Assembly (NCBI GenBank): GCA_020137815.1
Contig: CM035360.1
Coordinates: 7,757,743 to 7,821,742 of the forward strand
DNA: 64,000 bases
Origin: Hormiphora californensis
Lineage: Eukaryota > Ctenophora > Tentaculata > Cydippida > Pleurobrachiidae
Reading direction: 5' to 3'
A program made the position numbers and the translations under genes. Below the pieces are notes generated by a model that saw only the letters and a list, made by a program, of their open reading frames with translations, was not told the origin of the DNA and ran no database searches. This document shows positions 44,801 to 55,829 of the stretch, piece by piece (the stretch's first letter is position 1; the number at the start of each line of letters is the position of its first letter).

Positions 44801-45153
44801 CAGAGATGTGAGCCACACAAGGAAGTTCCTACTTACCAGTTCCCCGTTAGAGCTTGTGTCGGAGCTATTTTCAGGGCTTCTTTTGCATCTTTTATTGCTT
44901 CGTCAAAGGAACCCAATCGTTCATTAGCCCCACTTGATAAGATGAGAGCACAACAAAACCAAGATGTCGGGAAACAGGTATATTTTGAGAGTTTTATCAT
45001 TCGCCTGCAGTTTTGCAAGGCTTCAGTTAGGTTACCATTCGTCACATTCTTCCTGTATTGCTGATAAACCTCGGCATATCTTGAATTTGGTTCAACTGGA
45101 TAGAGATTGTTGCTTGAATAGTTCATGCTTTCCACAATACTTTTACTTTCCAT
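40901..45153 (-). CDS. Tetratricopeptide-repeat (TPR) protein, 3' end not found
   Basis: Six minus-strand exons keep frame: 44837-45153, 44561-44685, 44192-44403, 43551-43628, 41342-41449 and 40901-41087; about 342 aa so far. TPR-type helix pairs are visible: RLGSFDEAIKDAKEALKIAP in exon 1, QISLGNAYFGQTRLTKATDH in exon 2, GLVYMTLRDYKGALHCF and YHNLAYAYRKLNHRVVSL in exon 3. Exons 5 and 6 continue with KLDVAEKIFTDMSCKEG and DADACHMFKSLYQTAKL, which fit degenerate TPRs. The ATG at 45153 opens MESKSIVESMNYSSNN, with no signal peptide. The last exon ends in a donor at 40900, so at least one more exon must exist but was not found. The 2-kb intron between exons 4 and 5 is low quality. TPR proteins act as protein-binding scaffolds; the partner is unknown. 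Confidence 0.65.
41450..43550. other. Intron of the TPR gene, GA-rich and poor-looking
   Basis: Dominated by GA microsatellites (41765-41870, 42900-42985, 43120-43140) and homopolymer-rich sequence between 41870 and 42620 (G12 near 42573, A10 near 42500). No coding exon was recognised in it. Confidence 0.45.
43471..43590 (-). repeat. 60-bp tandem duplication across a 5' splice site
   Basis: Two identical 60-bp units (minus strand: CACGCCTCCACACTTCTCGA through ACCGATCAGGTACAATCAGG). Each contains the end of TPR exon 4 and its donor, giving donors after 43551 and 43491. Use of the second donor would add 20 in-frame residues (VQSGSNNTHASTLLEVSTDQ). Confidence 0.9.
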
Positions 45154-45506
45154 CTTCTGTGAGATTTGTTACAAATACTTTAAAAGCGGTTCGGGACAAC
45201 AAGTGAAAAATCATGTTAAGATTTTGAACTGGAGAGCATATAAGCTAGAAAAGTTATAGCATGAATAGACCCAATTGAAATGCGGGATAAGCCAGCGCTT
45301 TTCAAGTCTTAAAAAAGTAAAAAATTTAAAGTGAAAGAAAAATTTGGCAAACGTTGCTGGCTATATAGTGGGAGACACTAGCGTGGTACGTGCAAAAAAA
45401 TACGCCGCCACACCAATTTCGTTTTTAAAAAACACGCAAGAAAAAGTTTTTCAAGATCTACTTTTCACATTTTGGCTCATAACTTCTGTTACTAATAATC
45501 TTCAGA

Positions 45507-45858
45507 TAGGATCCCTAAAAAAGTTCAGTACAGTATTTATACATGCGCGGTCATTTGGGGGTGACAACTTCAAAAAATCCGACTTTACACAGTCTTTACA
45601 CTGCACAGTCGATAAAATTCTAAAAATTAATTTACGGGTCAAGTCGCTTGAAACGGAAAAAAGAGCGCCCGCGCCGCTCTGCGTCTTTCGCACTCGATTT
45701 GCAGCGTTTTCGGAAACTTTTTTCGCCGCAGCGCTCAATTGTGCAGCACACAATCAAATATTTTCTTAGAAAAAGCCGCAAAACGCAGCAAGCGCTGCTC
45801 TGGGTTTTTAACAACTGTGTAAAAAAGGACTGTGTTTTTTATAGTCGAATTTTTTAGG
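45507..45858 (+). mobile_element. ~352-bp MITE, copy 3 (CCTAAAAAAGTTCAG ends)
   Basis: Starts TAGGATCCCTAAAAAAGTTC and ends AATTTTTTAGG. The interior is inverted relative to copies 1 and 2 (AGAAAAAGCCGCAAAACGCA). It lies about 350 bp upstream of the TPR gene start. Confidence 0.8.
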
Positions 45859-45884
45859 CTTGAAAAGCGCTGCCTTATCCCGCT

Positions 45885-46148
45885 ATCGGGGGCCAGCAAC
45901 GTTTGCCAATTTTTAGGCCAGCGTTAAAATCTGGGTGTTTTGGGAGTGCTGACAAACGGTTTTTAGGGTTAGGGCTAAAGTAGGGTTAGGGTTAGGGTCG
46001 GGGTTTGGGTTGGGGTTAGGCCTTGACATTCCCTACCAGACAAACTTTGAATCAGTCAAAACGGTTAGAGCCATTTTAGTGAATCAATTTTTTTGGCAGC
46101 GTGCACCTGTAAACAGGCCTCCAAACACCCAGATCGTAACGGCGCCCA
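45885..46148 (+). repeat. Dispersed repeat (GATCTGGGTGTTTGG family), copy 4
   Basis: Contains GCCAGCAACGTTTGCCAA, the telomere-like AGGGTTAGGGTTAGGGT, GGGTTTGGGTTGGGGTTAGG and ACACCCAGATCGTAACGGCG, in the same order as copy 2. Confidence 0.7.
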
Positions 46149-46377
46149 ATTTTTTAATCAAGGGACAGGGGGGGGGGGTCTTTTTGACGTTATCTCAAAC
46201 GCGCATATCTCCGGTTCCTGGTAAGATTAAGACTTGAAATTTGGAGGTTATAAAGAACTTGGCATGATTTTCCCAACCTCTAAGTTTCAAGTCTCTATCT
46301 CATCACTCATCAGGAACTGGAGATATGCGTGTTTGAAATAACGTCGAAAAGACCCCCCTGTCCCTTGATTAAAAAAT
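46149..46377. mobile_element. 229-bp foldback MITE
   Basis: Inverted arms of about 75 bp start ATTTTTTAATCAAGGGACAG and run through a G11 tract and ACGTTATCTCAAACG to CGGTTCCTG. The right arm is the complement ending at 46377. It inserts at the end of dispersed repeat copy 4. Confidence 0.85.
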
Positions 46378-46552
46378 CCGACTTTATTTAAAAAGCGACA
46401 TGCGGGCTCTTGTGGTATTTCCCACGGTAGCGTGGGAATTTTTTACGCAGAAAGTTAGTGTGTGTTACTTATTTGTGCATTTGAGGAAAGTGGGTCAAAA
46501 TTGACGCTAAACATGACCAATTCTTTAAAAATCCGGCTGCAAGCTCATACGC

Positions 46553-46654
46553 TTGGTGACGCAGTCACAGTGACTGAGTCACTCCTCCTCTACCAGCCAG
46601 GGTGGCAAACGAAGCCCACACGAATTACACATAAGAGGGGATTGTATCACCAAC
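46553..46654 (+). repeat. Short palindromic repeat, copy 2 (GGTGACGC...ATCACC)
   Basis: Begins TTGGTGACGCAGTCACAGTG, contains GGCAAACGAAGCCC and ends TATCACCAA. Same family as 2446-2503 and 50173-50251. Confidence 0.5.
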
Positions 46655-47034
46655 ATGGTCGCAGACCGTCATGGCCTTGTGAGTTTGGGAAAATACCGGC
46701 CGATAAATCACAGTGCCAATTGAGGCGATAATTGGGGTTTGAGTAGTGCTAAGTCGGCTAAAAATGCCTGCTGAAACGGCCTGTCAGCGAAAATTGAGGT
46801 CTCACTGCTGGCGTGCACGTGAGTTGCTGCCCACAACGGATCAGGTACCTATTACTCGCGAAGCGAGAATAGGCAGCAATGGTACCAAGTTTTGCCCAGG
46901 TGGTATACAAAAATATTATTAACAAGATAGACAACGATATAATGGTACTAAATAAAATAAAATATAAATGGTACTAAACAAAATAAAAATATTATTATTA
47001 GCTTGATATTAACAGGGGTGTAGGGGGGGGGGGG

Positions 47035-47610
47035 GGGTGGGCGGACTCTAGTGCTAACGGACTCTTTATCTAAATCCAAGGCGGACTCTATATCTAAAAA
47101 CGGACTCTTTATCTACAGTTAGATTTTGAAAAAAGTTTAGATAAAGAGTCCTCCCTGTGTAGACTTTTTAGATAAAGAGTCCGCCCTGTGTAGAATTTTT
47201 AGATATAGAGTCCTCTAGTACATTTTGGCGCCAAATCCTCCAACCCGGACTCTATGTCTAAAATCCTAACCCAACCCAAAACCTAACCCTAACACTAACC
47301 CTAACCTCGAACCCAAATAACGGCCCTAACACTTCTAAATTAGTATAGGGGTAGAGCAAACTCTCGTTTCCGGCCTAACGGCCGAAATCTCGAGTTCGCG
47401 GCGAAAGGCGGACTCTATATCTAATTTAGATTTATGTAGATATAGAGTCCACTTTGTTTAGACTTTTTAGATAAAGAGTCCGCACTGTGTAGACTTTTTA
47501 GATAAAGAGTCCTCCTAGATTTTAGACTTATTTGGACTCTTTATCTAAATCTAAATTTAGATATAGAGTCCATTGTAGACTTAGAGTGTAGCACTAGAGT
47601 CCGCACACCG
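47035..47610 (-). mobile_element. 582-bp-type DNA transposon, copy 2 (inverted)
   Basis: Nearly identical over its length to the reverse complement of 9124-9705, including the CGGACTCTAGTGCTA ends. It is flanked by TAGGGGGG on the right (47611-47618) and by TAGGGGGG followed by extra G's on the left (47021-47034), an 8-bp duplication blurred by a G-run expansion. It lies just upstream of the TMEM45 start. Confidence 0.9.
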
Positions 47611-47683
47611 TAGGGGGGCGAGGATATTAATACTTTTACTTATGAGTATAGATGACGTTGTATAGCTAACACAGTTAACGGTA

Positions 47684-50600
47684 ATGGGAAACTTTGCTGC
47701 CCATGTGTTACCTGGAAGTACCTTCATTCTTCTTGGAATGTGGTGGTTCATCAACACGCTGAGAACGTATCGAAACACAGGTAACATATTTCATATGCCG
47801 GGGGTGCACTGTGCAGTGACCAGAGGCCACTATTCCAAAATTTTGTATGTGTCGACCAGATTGCCTGAAAGGTGCGTAGGGATCTACCCTTGTATAGGCG
47901 CGGGTGCATCTTGTGGGGGGCAAGGTAGCGAAGCCCACGAAAAAAATGAGATTTTTTATCCAATTTTGATTTGACGCATTTTAAGCATTTATAAGTCCGA
48001 CTTGTACTTGAGAAGAATATTTGAATAAAAAACTAGAATTATTTAACACCCTGTACAATGTAATTTGTTTGAAAGAATTCAAAAGCGGAAACTTTTGTAA
48101 TATGACACGTTATCATTCAAGGAACGCTAATAACTTCACTACATGTGTGTTCAATGTTCATCTCTCCCTGACACGTGTCTCTTTGCAGGTTCCCATACAC
48201 ACAGAAACTGTTTCGGGGGCCGGATTGAGAGCTTTCTCAAGATTTTTGTGTGTGTGGGAGGGATCTGTGCAGAGATTAATAGTGCACAGTTTACACTAAT
48301 GCCTTCTGTGGAAGAGCCCAATGGAAATGACTGGCAACACGTTACAATGTACCTTCTATTCCTAACAACTGCAGTCTATGACCTGATTGTAAGTTAACAT
48401 GTACAACCCCCCTTCGCCCTGATTTCCTAACAACACTCCCCTATCACCCTGATTTCCTAACAACTCCCCATATCACCCTGATTTCCTAACAACACTCCCC
48501 CCATCCTGATTTCCTAACAACACTCCCCCTATCACCCTGATTTCCTAACAACTCCCCCTATCACCCTGATTTCCTAACAACACTCCCCCCATCCTGATTT
48601 CCTAACAACTCCCCATATCACCCTGATTTCCTAACAACTCCCCATATCACCCTGATTTCCTAACAACACTCCCCCCATCCTGATTTCCTAACAACACTCC
48701 CCCATCCTGATTTCCTAACAACTCCCCCCTATCACCCTGATTTCCTAACAACACTCCCTTCATCCTGATTTCCTAACAATACTCCCCCCATCCTGATTTC
48801 CTAACACTCCCCCCATCACCCTGATTCCCTAACAACACTCCCTTCATCCTGATTTCCTAACAACTCCCCCTATCACCCTGATTTCCTAACAATACTCCCT
48901 TCATCCTGATTTCCTAACAACACCCTCCATCACCCTGATTCCCTAACAACACTCCCTTCATCCTGATTTCCTAACAACTCCCCCTATCACCCTGATTTCC
49001 TAACAACACTCCCCCTATCACCCTGATTTCCTAACACTCCCCCCATCACCCTGATTCCCTAACAACACTCCCCCCCCCCCCAGGCGGACAGATACGGGGG
49101 GTTATGGGAGAAAGTTTCACATCTGTTTTATGTGCTAGCATTTGTAGGAGAAGCAGGGCTATTCTACGGCCATCTTCACGGCAGAGCTGTTCTTGATGTA
49201 CAGGTACTATTATACAGGTTGGGCTACTACTACAGCTGTTCTTGATGTACAGGTACTATTATACAGGGTACTACTGCAGCAGCTCTATACTACGACTTAT
49301 GAGCTTTAATAATGAAATATTGATAACTAGAAAGCCCGTTGAAGTAGAGCATCAGTTGACCCAAAAAAAACACTCCCTCACCCAGGAGCACCCCTCTCAC
49401 CCGCTATCTCTCTCGATCCATCTCTCTCGCTGTCCCTATATCTCTATCTCTCTCGATCCATCTCTCTCTCTCTGTCTCTCTAGCTATCTCCCCCCTCTCT
49501 CTCTCTCTCCCCCCTTCTCTCTCTCCCTCTTTCTCTCTCATCATGTCCGTGTCGGGCTGAAGAATATGGAGGATGGTAGAGTGGTAGGAATCGTGATGAA
49601 CATCAAGGGTGATCAGAAGGGGGTCGCTTGAAACATGCCGAATTAGGCGATAAACATCCGTAGAATTGTAGCTGTGTAGAGTAATTATCGGGGTACATAG
49701 GTAGAAAGTCTTTGGCAATCATTGAGGCAGCAGCAGTAGATCCCAAAACACCACACAACACCGCAGGAACACGCAACACAACAACCAACAACATGCACGT
49801 GCAGTATTCACACCCTTGCCCACCAACCATAACAACCCCTTGATTTGCACGGGCAAATGGGCAAATTGTTGCACGCTAGTGTTGCAAGCTAGGATACTCC
49901 ATCATCATCACCACGCCACTCATTTGTACTTTATAATATAGACTAGAGAGCCCAGGCAAAAGAACAAAAAACTCTCACACCCTATTGACTCCTCTCAATC
50001 CTAATCCCTGGCTCATGCCTACTTTGCTCCCTACGGCGACGCTTCGCGGCACCTCCGGTCGCGAGATCAAACTCCACACCCCTTCCCCCTGTTGACTCCC
50101 CTCAGTCCTCATCCCTCTTATCCCTATTGACTCCCCTCGGCCCCTATTGATTCATATCGTTCCCTATTCACTCTTGGTGATGACATCCCCTTCGCAGGCT
50201 TCGTTTGCCGTGCTTCGTGCGGCCCTAGTGGAGGGGTGACCGCGTCACCAATATTCACTCCATCTCACTCTCTATTCACTCCCCTATAACGCCATAATGA
50301 ACACTTCCCTCACCCATCTCTCAATCTGTGATCTGAAGCAGTTCAGAACCCCACATTTTCCCTCATTTTTCACCATTTTCCCCATTACTCAGTCATTTCT
50401 CAACCAATTTCCAAAATCTTGGGCTCATTAGAAAGATAATCTCAAGCTCTTTCAAATCAGATATCTTCCCCCAAATTTATAAAACCTTTACACACGCACG
50501 TGCACGCCCCAAACCCCACCCAACCATCCCTAACAACACGTCAATTTTCCACGTGCAAGCCCTAAAACCCCCCCAAAAACCAATTGTCTTGCAAGGTTCT

Positions 50601-51326
50601 CTGCTTTATAATATAGACTAGAAAGCCCATTGAAGTCCTGCAACTGAAGCACCCCCCCCCACCCGTCTCTATGTCCCCCCCTCTTACTCTTTGTCTCTCC
50701 ATGTCGGGGTAAAGAATACGGAGGTTGGTAGAGTGGTAGAGCGCTGGTGATCCGTGATAAACATCAAGGGAAATCCCGCTGAATAACATGTAGAATCAGA
50801 TGATAAAGATCCGTAAAATTGTAGCTGTGTAGAGAATCAACGGGGTGGGATGGTAGAAAGGCTTTGGCAATCATGGCGGTCCCAGCAGTAGATCCTAAAA
50901 CACCACGAAACACCACACAGGAGCACGCAACAAACAAACAATAACATGCACGTGCAGTATCCCCCTCCCATACCCCTCCCAGAGCACCTCCTTGGCAACC
51001 CCCCTCTATTTGCACGTGTGGATAGGTCATCACTACGACGTTCATTTGTACTTTATAATATAGATATACAGATTACAGATCCCTAATTCAACTAACAAAG
51101 TGATATATTCAGTGTCATCTACTGGTGGCGTACAGTGGATTTCTAACTGGTGGCGTGTTAGTTTTGTGCTACTTCTACCCCACGTGTGTCGTTACTTCCT
51201 CACTCTACCACTCCTTGGTCATTAGCCATGGGTTCTGGTTTTTGGAGGTATGCAGACCTGGGGTTTTTATATGATCTAGAAGTATTATCCGTTTTATAAA
51301 TCCAATGATCTCACAGTGAGAGAGAG

Positions 51327-51364
<38 letters not shown>

Positions 51365-51375
51365 GTAGAGAGAGA

Positions 51376-51443
<68 letters not shown>

Positions 51444-51991
51444 GAGAGAGTGAGAGAGAGAGAGAGAGAGAGAGAAATAAGAAACTAATGATTTGCACAC
51501 ACCTGGTGTTGTGAGAGCTCTACAGAAACTTTATAGTTGCTACCGTGGTTGGCGGTTGCTAAGGGATGAATTCAATCATTTATTACATCATTTCTAACCG
51601 TTGAGTTTGATAGACATCTTCCAGCGAAGCAGGCTATTATGTACAGGAAACTGTATTCAATGTTTAACTAATTCTATTTCAGACTGGGTTTATTCTGTTA
51701 TCTCCAATTAACCTGGGTGTATGGAAAATGGACAGTGACGAACATGCAATGATGACTAACGTGTTTTTCTGGTAATTACTACTACTTTACTTTGCTACTA
51801 GCTAGACTCTGTTTCGCACAAATGTAAAGGAGGGTTAGAACATAACAAACTTTACTTAGTCATGTTAGAATTTATCGGTTCGTACTGTCTCCACAATTTC
51901 CGTTAATAACAGGACCTACCTCGCCCTTCTCTCCCTTTCTCTGTGTGTCCTTTTTCTCTGTGTGAGCTGTGTGTCTCTCTTTCTCTCTCTA

Positions 51992-52028
<37 letters not shown>

Positions 52029-53145
52029 CATCTCTCTCTCCCTCTCCCTCTCTCTCTACCTACCTCTTTCTCTGTTTCTCTCTTATCTAAATATAGAATT
52101 TTGTCAAAATCAACGCTGCATGAATACACATCCTAAATACAATGCACTTACACCACGACCCTCGTTGTGGTGAAATACATTGAGAAAACCAAATTAGAAA
52201 CATTTATTGTAATTGTAGTTGTAGGAACATATTATACATGACCACCTCAACAGGAGGGTTTGACTCACCTCTCAAACCGTTTGAGGGGTGACCTCGCTCC
52301 GACTTCTGTTATCCAAGCACGGGTGTGACAGGGTTCCACATGTGGGGTGAAGATGACAATGATTTCTTTAGATTTAGCTTGAAAAGTTATTGGGGAGTGA
52401 AGACGGTCCCTAACCGATGCTTTTTCAAGCTAAATCTAAAGAAATCGTTGTCATCTTCACCTCACATGTGGAACCCTGTCACACCCGTGCTTGGATAACA
52501 GAAGTCGGAGCGAGGCCACCCCTCAAACCCTCCTGTTCACCATGACCTCATTCCAATTTAACTTTCAATTTTTTCCCCGCCCGGGTGAAGGCCGAAGGCC
52601 TTCACCCGGATGCCTTTTGCAAAAAGGCATAGGGGGTTTAGAAATCTAAACGGATATAGTGACTATGTGTAGCAAGTCAGCTCTCTTGTCCCGTTTCAGG
52701 TTGCGAGGGGCAACATGTAGCAACTAGAGCCGCGCACACAACAACCTGCTCCTTCATAAACCACTTCATTGGCACGTTTTCAGGAAATGTGTGGCGCGCA
52801 ATTCCGCAATGTGGCGCGCAATTTAGTGCAACTAAAACACAAGGATTTGTTCTATACTTTGTGTGATGTATAAATCGTCCGAAATGTCTGTCCGCCTTCA
52901 TGTTAGGGATGAAAGGTTGGCGGGGAAACATAGCATTATGAAACATAATGCATTTATTCTTGTTTCAGTTGGACATACTATACATGACCACCGTGACCTC
53001 ATTCCAATTTAACTTTCAATTTTTCAGTTGGACATATTTAACGATAGTTGGAGCGATGACAATCATTTGCAGATTTATGTGGAGGGGTTTCAGGGTCGCT
53101 AATCATCAGGGACAAAATCAGTTTTTACTATCTGAGATGAACTAA
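47684..53145 (+). CDS. TMEM45: TMEM45-like (DUF716) multi-pass membrane protein
   Basis: Six exons (47684-47780, 48189-48388, 49084-49203, 51113-51247, 51683-51771, 53028-53145) encode about 252 aa with matching phases. The start MGNFAAHVLPGSTFILLGMW matches the conserved N-terminus of TMEM45 proteins. Exon 2 has NDWQHVTMYLLFLTTAVYDL and exon 3 EAGLFYGHLHGR, both DUF716 hallmarks. Exon 4 gives a leucine/cysteine-rich span (VAYSGFLTGGVLVLCYFY) and exon 6 the last span with a basic cytoplasmic end (CRFMWRGFRVA). About seven hydrophobic segments are expected. The family sits in Golgi/endolysosomal or plasma membranes, and its biochemical role is unsettled. A or B paralogue status cannot be assigned. 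Introns are swollen by a minisatellite (intron 2), two related repeat blocks (intron 3) and a foldback (intron 5). Confidence 0.9.
48400..49082 (+). repeat. Minisatellite filling TMEM45 intron 2
   Basis: About 22 variable copies of a unit around CACCCTGATTTCCTAACAAC plus ACTCCCCC. The array merges into C13AG, the acceptor of the exon at 49084. Confidence 0.95.
49320..49960 (+). repeat. Dispersed repeat block A in TMEM45 intron 3
   Basis: Starts near ACTAGAAAGCCCGTTGAAGT and ends near CTTTATAATATAGACTAGAG. It contains GTAGAATTGTAGCTGTGTAG, TTTGGCAATCAT and ACATGCACGTGCAGTAT. Block B at 50607-51065 is a related direct copy. A CT-rich tract (49400-49540) lies inside it. Confidence 0.75.
50173..50251 (-). 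repeat. Short palindromic repeat, copy 3 (inverted)
   Basis: Runs from TTGGTGATGACATCCCC through GGCTTCGTTTGCC to GAGGGGTGACCGCGTCACCA. It is the reverse complement of the other two copies and the best-preserved palindrome. Confidence 0.6.
50607..51065 (+). repeat. Dispersed repeat block B in TMEM45 intron 3
   Basis: Bounded on both sides by CTTTATAATATAGA, followed by ACTAGAAAGCCCATTGAAGT at the left. It shares GTAAAATTGTAGCTGTGTAG, CAGCAGTAGATCCTAAAACA and AACATGCACGTGCAGTAT with block A. Asymmetric ends without inverted repeats would fit a Helitron-related element, but this is not proven. Confidence 0.7.
51318..51476 (+). repeat. (GT)n/(GA)n microsatellite
   Basis: GAGA, then about 13 GT units, then about 55 GA units, in TMEM45 intron 4. 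A CT tract follows in intron 5 (about 51965-52085). Confidence 0.95.
52249..52537. mobile_element. 289-bp foldback MITE in TMEM45 intron 5
   Basis: Inverted arms of about 120 bp begin AACAGGAGGGTTTGACTCAC-like and run through GACTTCTGTTATCCAAGCAC and GGGTTCCACATGTG to AAGCTAAATCTAAAGAAATC at the centre. An empty site is visible nearby: ATACATGACCACC...TGACCTCATTCC at 52980-53005 lacks the insertion, while the copy at 52230-52560 carries it. Confidence 0.88.
52581..52630. repeat. Two adjacent perfect palindromes
   Basis: CCGGGTGAAGGCC pairs with GGCCTTCACCCGG (52581-52609), and ATGCCTTTT pairs with AAAAGGCAT (52610-52630). They lie back to back in TMEM45 intron 5 and would form two abutting hairpins. 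Confidence 0.85.
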
Positions 53146-53679
53146 CTCAAAACGAAAATATAGACAGACAGAGGGAGAGAGAGAGAGTATTTATCTTTAT
53201 TTTATTACTTACCTTTAATATAACTTTTAATATGTAAATTTGAACTATTCAGAGAGATGCAGTTGTAGATTTGATTTTGTATCATAGCATGTACATAACT
53301 AGTATATAAGCATGAAATGATATTATTGATGACAGTGTGTAAATGTTATTATGAACATTATTTCCGACAACATTTTAAACTGAAACACCTTCTTTGAATT
53401 TTCTACTTGCGGGTGTGTATAATTGACAGTTTCGTGCAAGTATGAATAGAAATCAAACGGTTGTGAACCATGCTGTTTCAGTCTGTGTTCCTAACACTGC
53501 TGCACTTCTATAACAGTACAACCTGTGGATGAGCCCAATGTATGAAGGAGAATGTTTGTATGGAACACGCGAAGACATTACTGTATGACACATGGCGCAA
53601 CTCATACCGCGCGCAACCCTGAACTGCCAGATTTCCCACGGTCAGCTCGACCACCCCCCCCCCCCCGGCAAATTATATT

Positions 53680-53929
53680 GATTAGCGGGAGACGTATCAC
53701 GTACTTTAGACGTATTCAGACATATTAGCGACAGACGTGCTAAAGGCATACCCAGACGCACTATAATAGACGTCTTAGCAACGCTAAAGGCGTACTATAG
53801 ACGCTTTTATTTAGGTGCCGGCAGGCACCTCCGACCCGAAGAAAACAGAAAAAACGAAAAAAAAAATTTTTGCCCCTGCACCAAATCCAAAAAGTGACGG
53901 CCCTATATAGCAGAAGAATAGAAGATTTT

Positions 53930-53965
<36 letters not shown>

Positions 53966-55829
53966 AATTTCAGGCAGCGATTGCGGCCACATCGTTTGAG
54001 ATATCGACCTGAAATTTTGTAGGCATGTTCTAGTAGTATAACTACGTGTCATAACGTGGCCGGATTTTTGATTTTTAATTAATTAATTAATTATAAGCTA
54101 TCAAAATTTGCCCCTGCACATTGCCCCTGTACATTTTGATTTTTTGCCCCTGCACGTGTGCCCCTGCACACGGTTTATCTTCCGTTCTGCTTGAAATATC
54201 GACTTGAAACTTTGTAGGAATGTTCTTCAATCATAAAAAATGATATTCGAAAAGTGGGAGTATTGAAAATTAATTAATTAATTAGTTATAGGCATGCAAA
54301 AATGGACTTTTTTAGGGCCCCCTGCACTTTTTTTGAAAATGTACAGGGGCAAATACCCCTGCACATTTTTTGCAATTTTGATATTCAAACTGTGGCCAAA
54401 CCGTTTGTTTTTTCGAAATGAAACTTTGTATGCATGTTCTAGTAGTATAACTACGAGTCATAAAAAGGCTGGATTTCTTATTTTTAATTTAACTAATTAA
54501 TTATAAGTAATTAAAATTTTGCCCCTGCACCATCTTTCCCCTGCACCGCTGATTTCGACCCCCTGCACATTTCCTGAACAAGGCAACTAAAAATGGTATA
54601 TTTTCTGTTCTGCTATAAATAACGACCTAACATTTTGTAGTAATGTAGTTCATGCATATAGAAAGATCGACAAAAAGTGGGAATAGTCAAAATTAATTAT
54701 CCAATTAATTATAAGCAATTAAAATTTTGCCCCTGCACATTTTGCCCCTGTACATTTGCGGCAAATGTTGCCCCTGCACATTTTCGGTAAATTTGATATT
54801 CGAACTGTGGCCACACCGTTTGATATTTCGAAATGAGACTTTGCATGCATGTTCTAGTGGTATAACTACGAGTCATAAAAGAGCCGGATTTCTGATTTTT
54901 TAATTAATTAATTAATTATAAGTAATTAAAACTTTTGCCCCTGCACAATTTTGTTTGCCCCTGCACAATTTTTGCAACTTTGATATTCAAACTGTGGCCA
55001 CACCGTTTGAAATTTCGAAATGAAACTTTGTATGTATGTTCTAGTAGTATAAATACGAGTCATAACGGAGCCGGATTTTTGATTTTCTAATTAATTAATT
55101 AATAATAATCAATTAAAACTTTTGCCCCTGCACCAATTTGCGCCTACACAAATTTGATATTCAAACTTTGAGCCTTTGTGAAAGTAATGAAAATTATTTA
55201 TTTCAGGTTATGATGAACAATAAGCTATAAAAATGCCCCTTTTTGTTACACAAGCCTGTGCTTGGTATCGAAGACACCTCACACTCTGTCGCCGGGCGAC
55301 CTTTGCACGCGCTGGCAAGGGGTAACTTCGTAACCAAAGCCTGTGCATTGTGCACAATGAAATGGATAAATTTCATCCAGTGGCTGGCGGTAGAACTTGA
55401 GCACCTCTAAAACAAATAAGAGCATCAACTTAATTAATTATTTATTAACGTGGTGAGATAAGAAATTGATTTTGTTCTGCTCCCACTAACTACAAGGGCA
55501 TTTCACATTTTGGTGCCATTATTTTTGTCTCTATTTTTAATAGGATTTACAATTTTATTTTGGTATTAGACTGAATGTATGGGATTAGATCATTTGAGAA
55601 GTAGTGAAGATTTGAAATATGTTAGCAACTTGCCGGTTCGACAAACTAAACCCATATGATTCCAACTTCGGGTCGGACGAGGGGAAGCTTGCCTTTTGCG
55701 AACATAAAAGTTACGTCTCAACGAAAGCCTTGAGTACGTCTGTCGGTAATACGTCTGTCGCTAATACGTCTGTCGCTAATACGTCTATAATAATGTGCTA
55801 ATACGTCTATAGTACGTCTCCCGCTAATC
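53680..55829. mobile_element. 2.15-kb repeat-filled element with AGACGTATTAGCG ends
   Basis: Outer ends GATTAGCGGGAGACGTA and TACGTCTCCCGCTAATC are inverted. Just inside, both ends carry multiple AGACGT / GACAGACGT / TTAGCGAC motifs in opposite orientation (53690-53810 and 55725-55820). The interior is a tandem array (54000-55160) plus a G33 run. No reading frame of note and no clear target duplication. A non-autonomous foldback is the likeliest class. Confidence 0.65.
54000..55160 (+). repeat. ~208-bp tandem repeat, alternating two monomer types
   Basis: Six monomers start near 54013, 54212, 54420, 54629, 54837 and 55022, marked by GAAACTTTGTATGCATGTTC. Monomers 1, 3, 5 and 6 continue TAGTAGTATAACTACGAGTC; monomers 2 and 4 continue differently and contain an AAAAGTGGGA motif. 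Each has TTGCCCCTGCACA and an AATTAATTAATTA box. The alternation suggests a dimer of about 415 bp. Confidence 0.85.
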
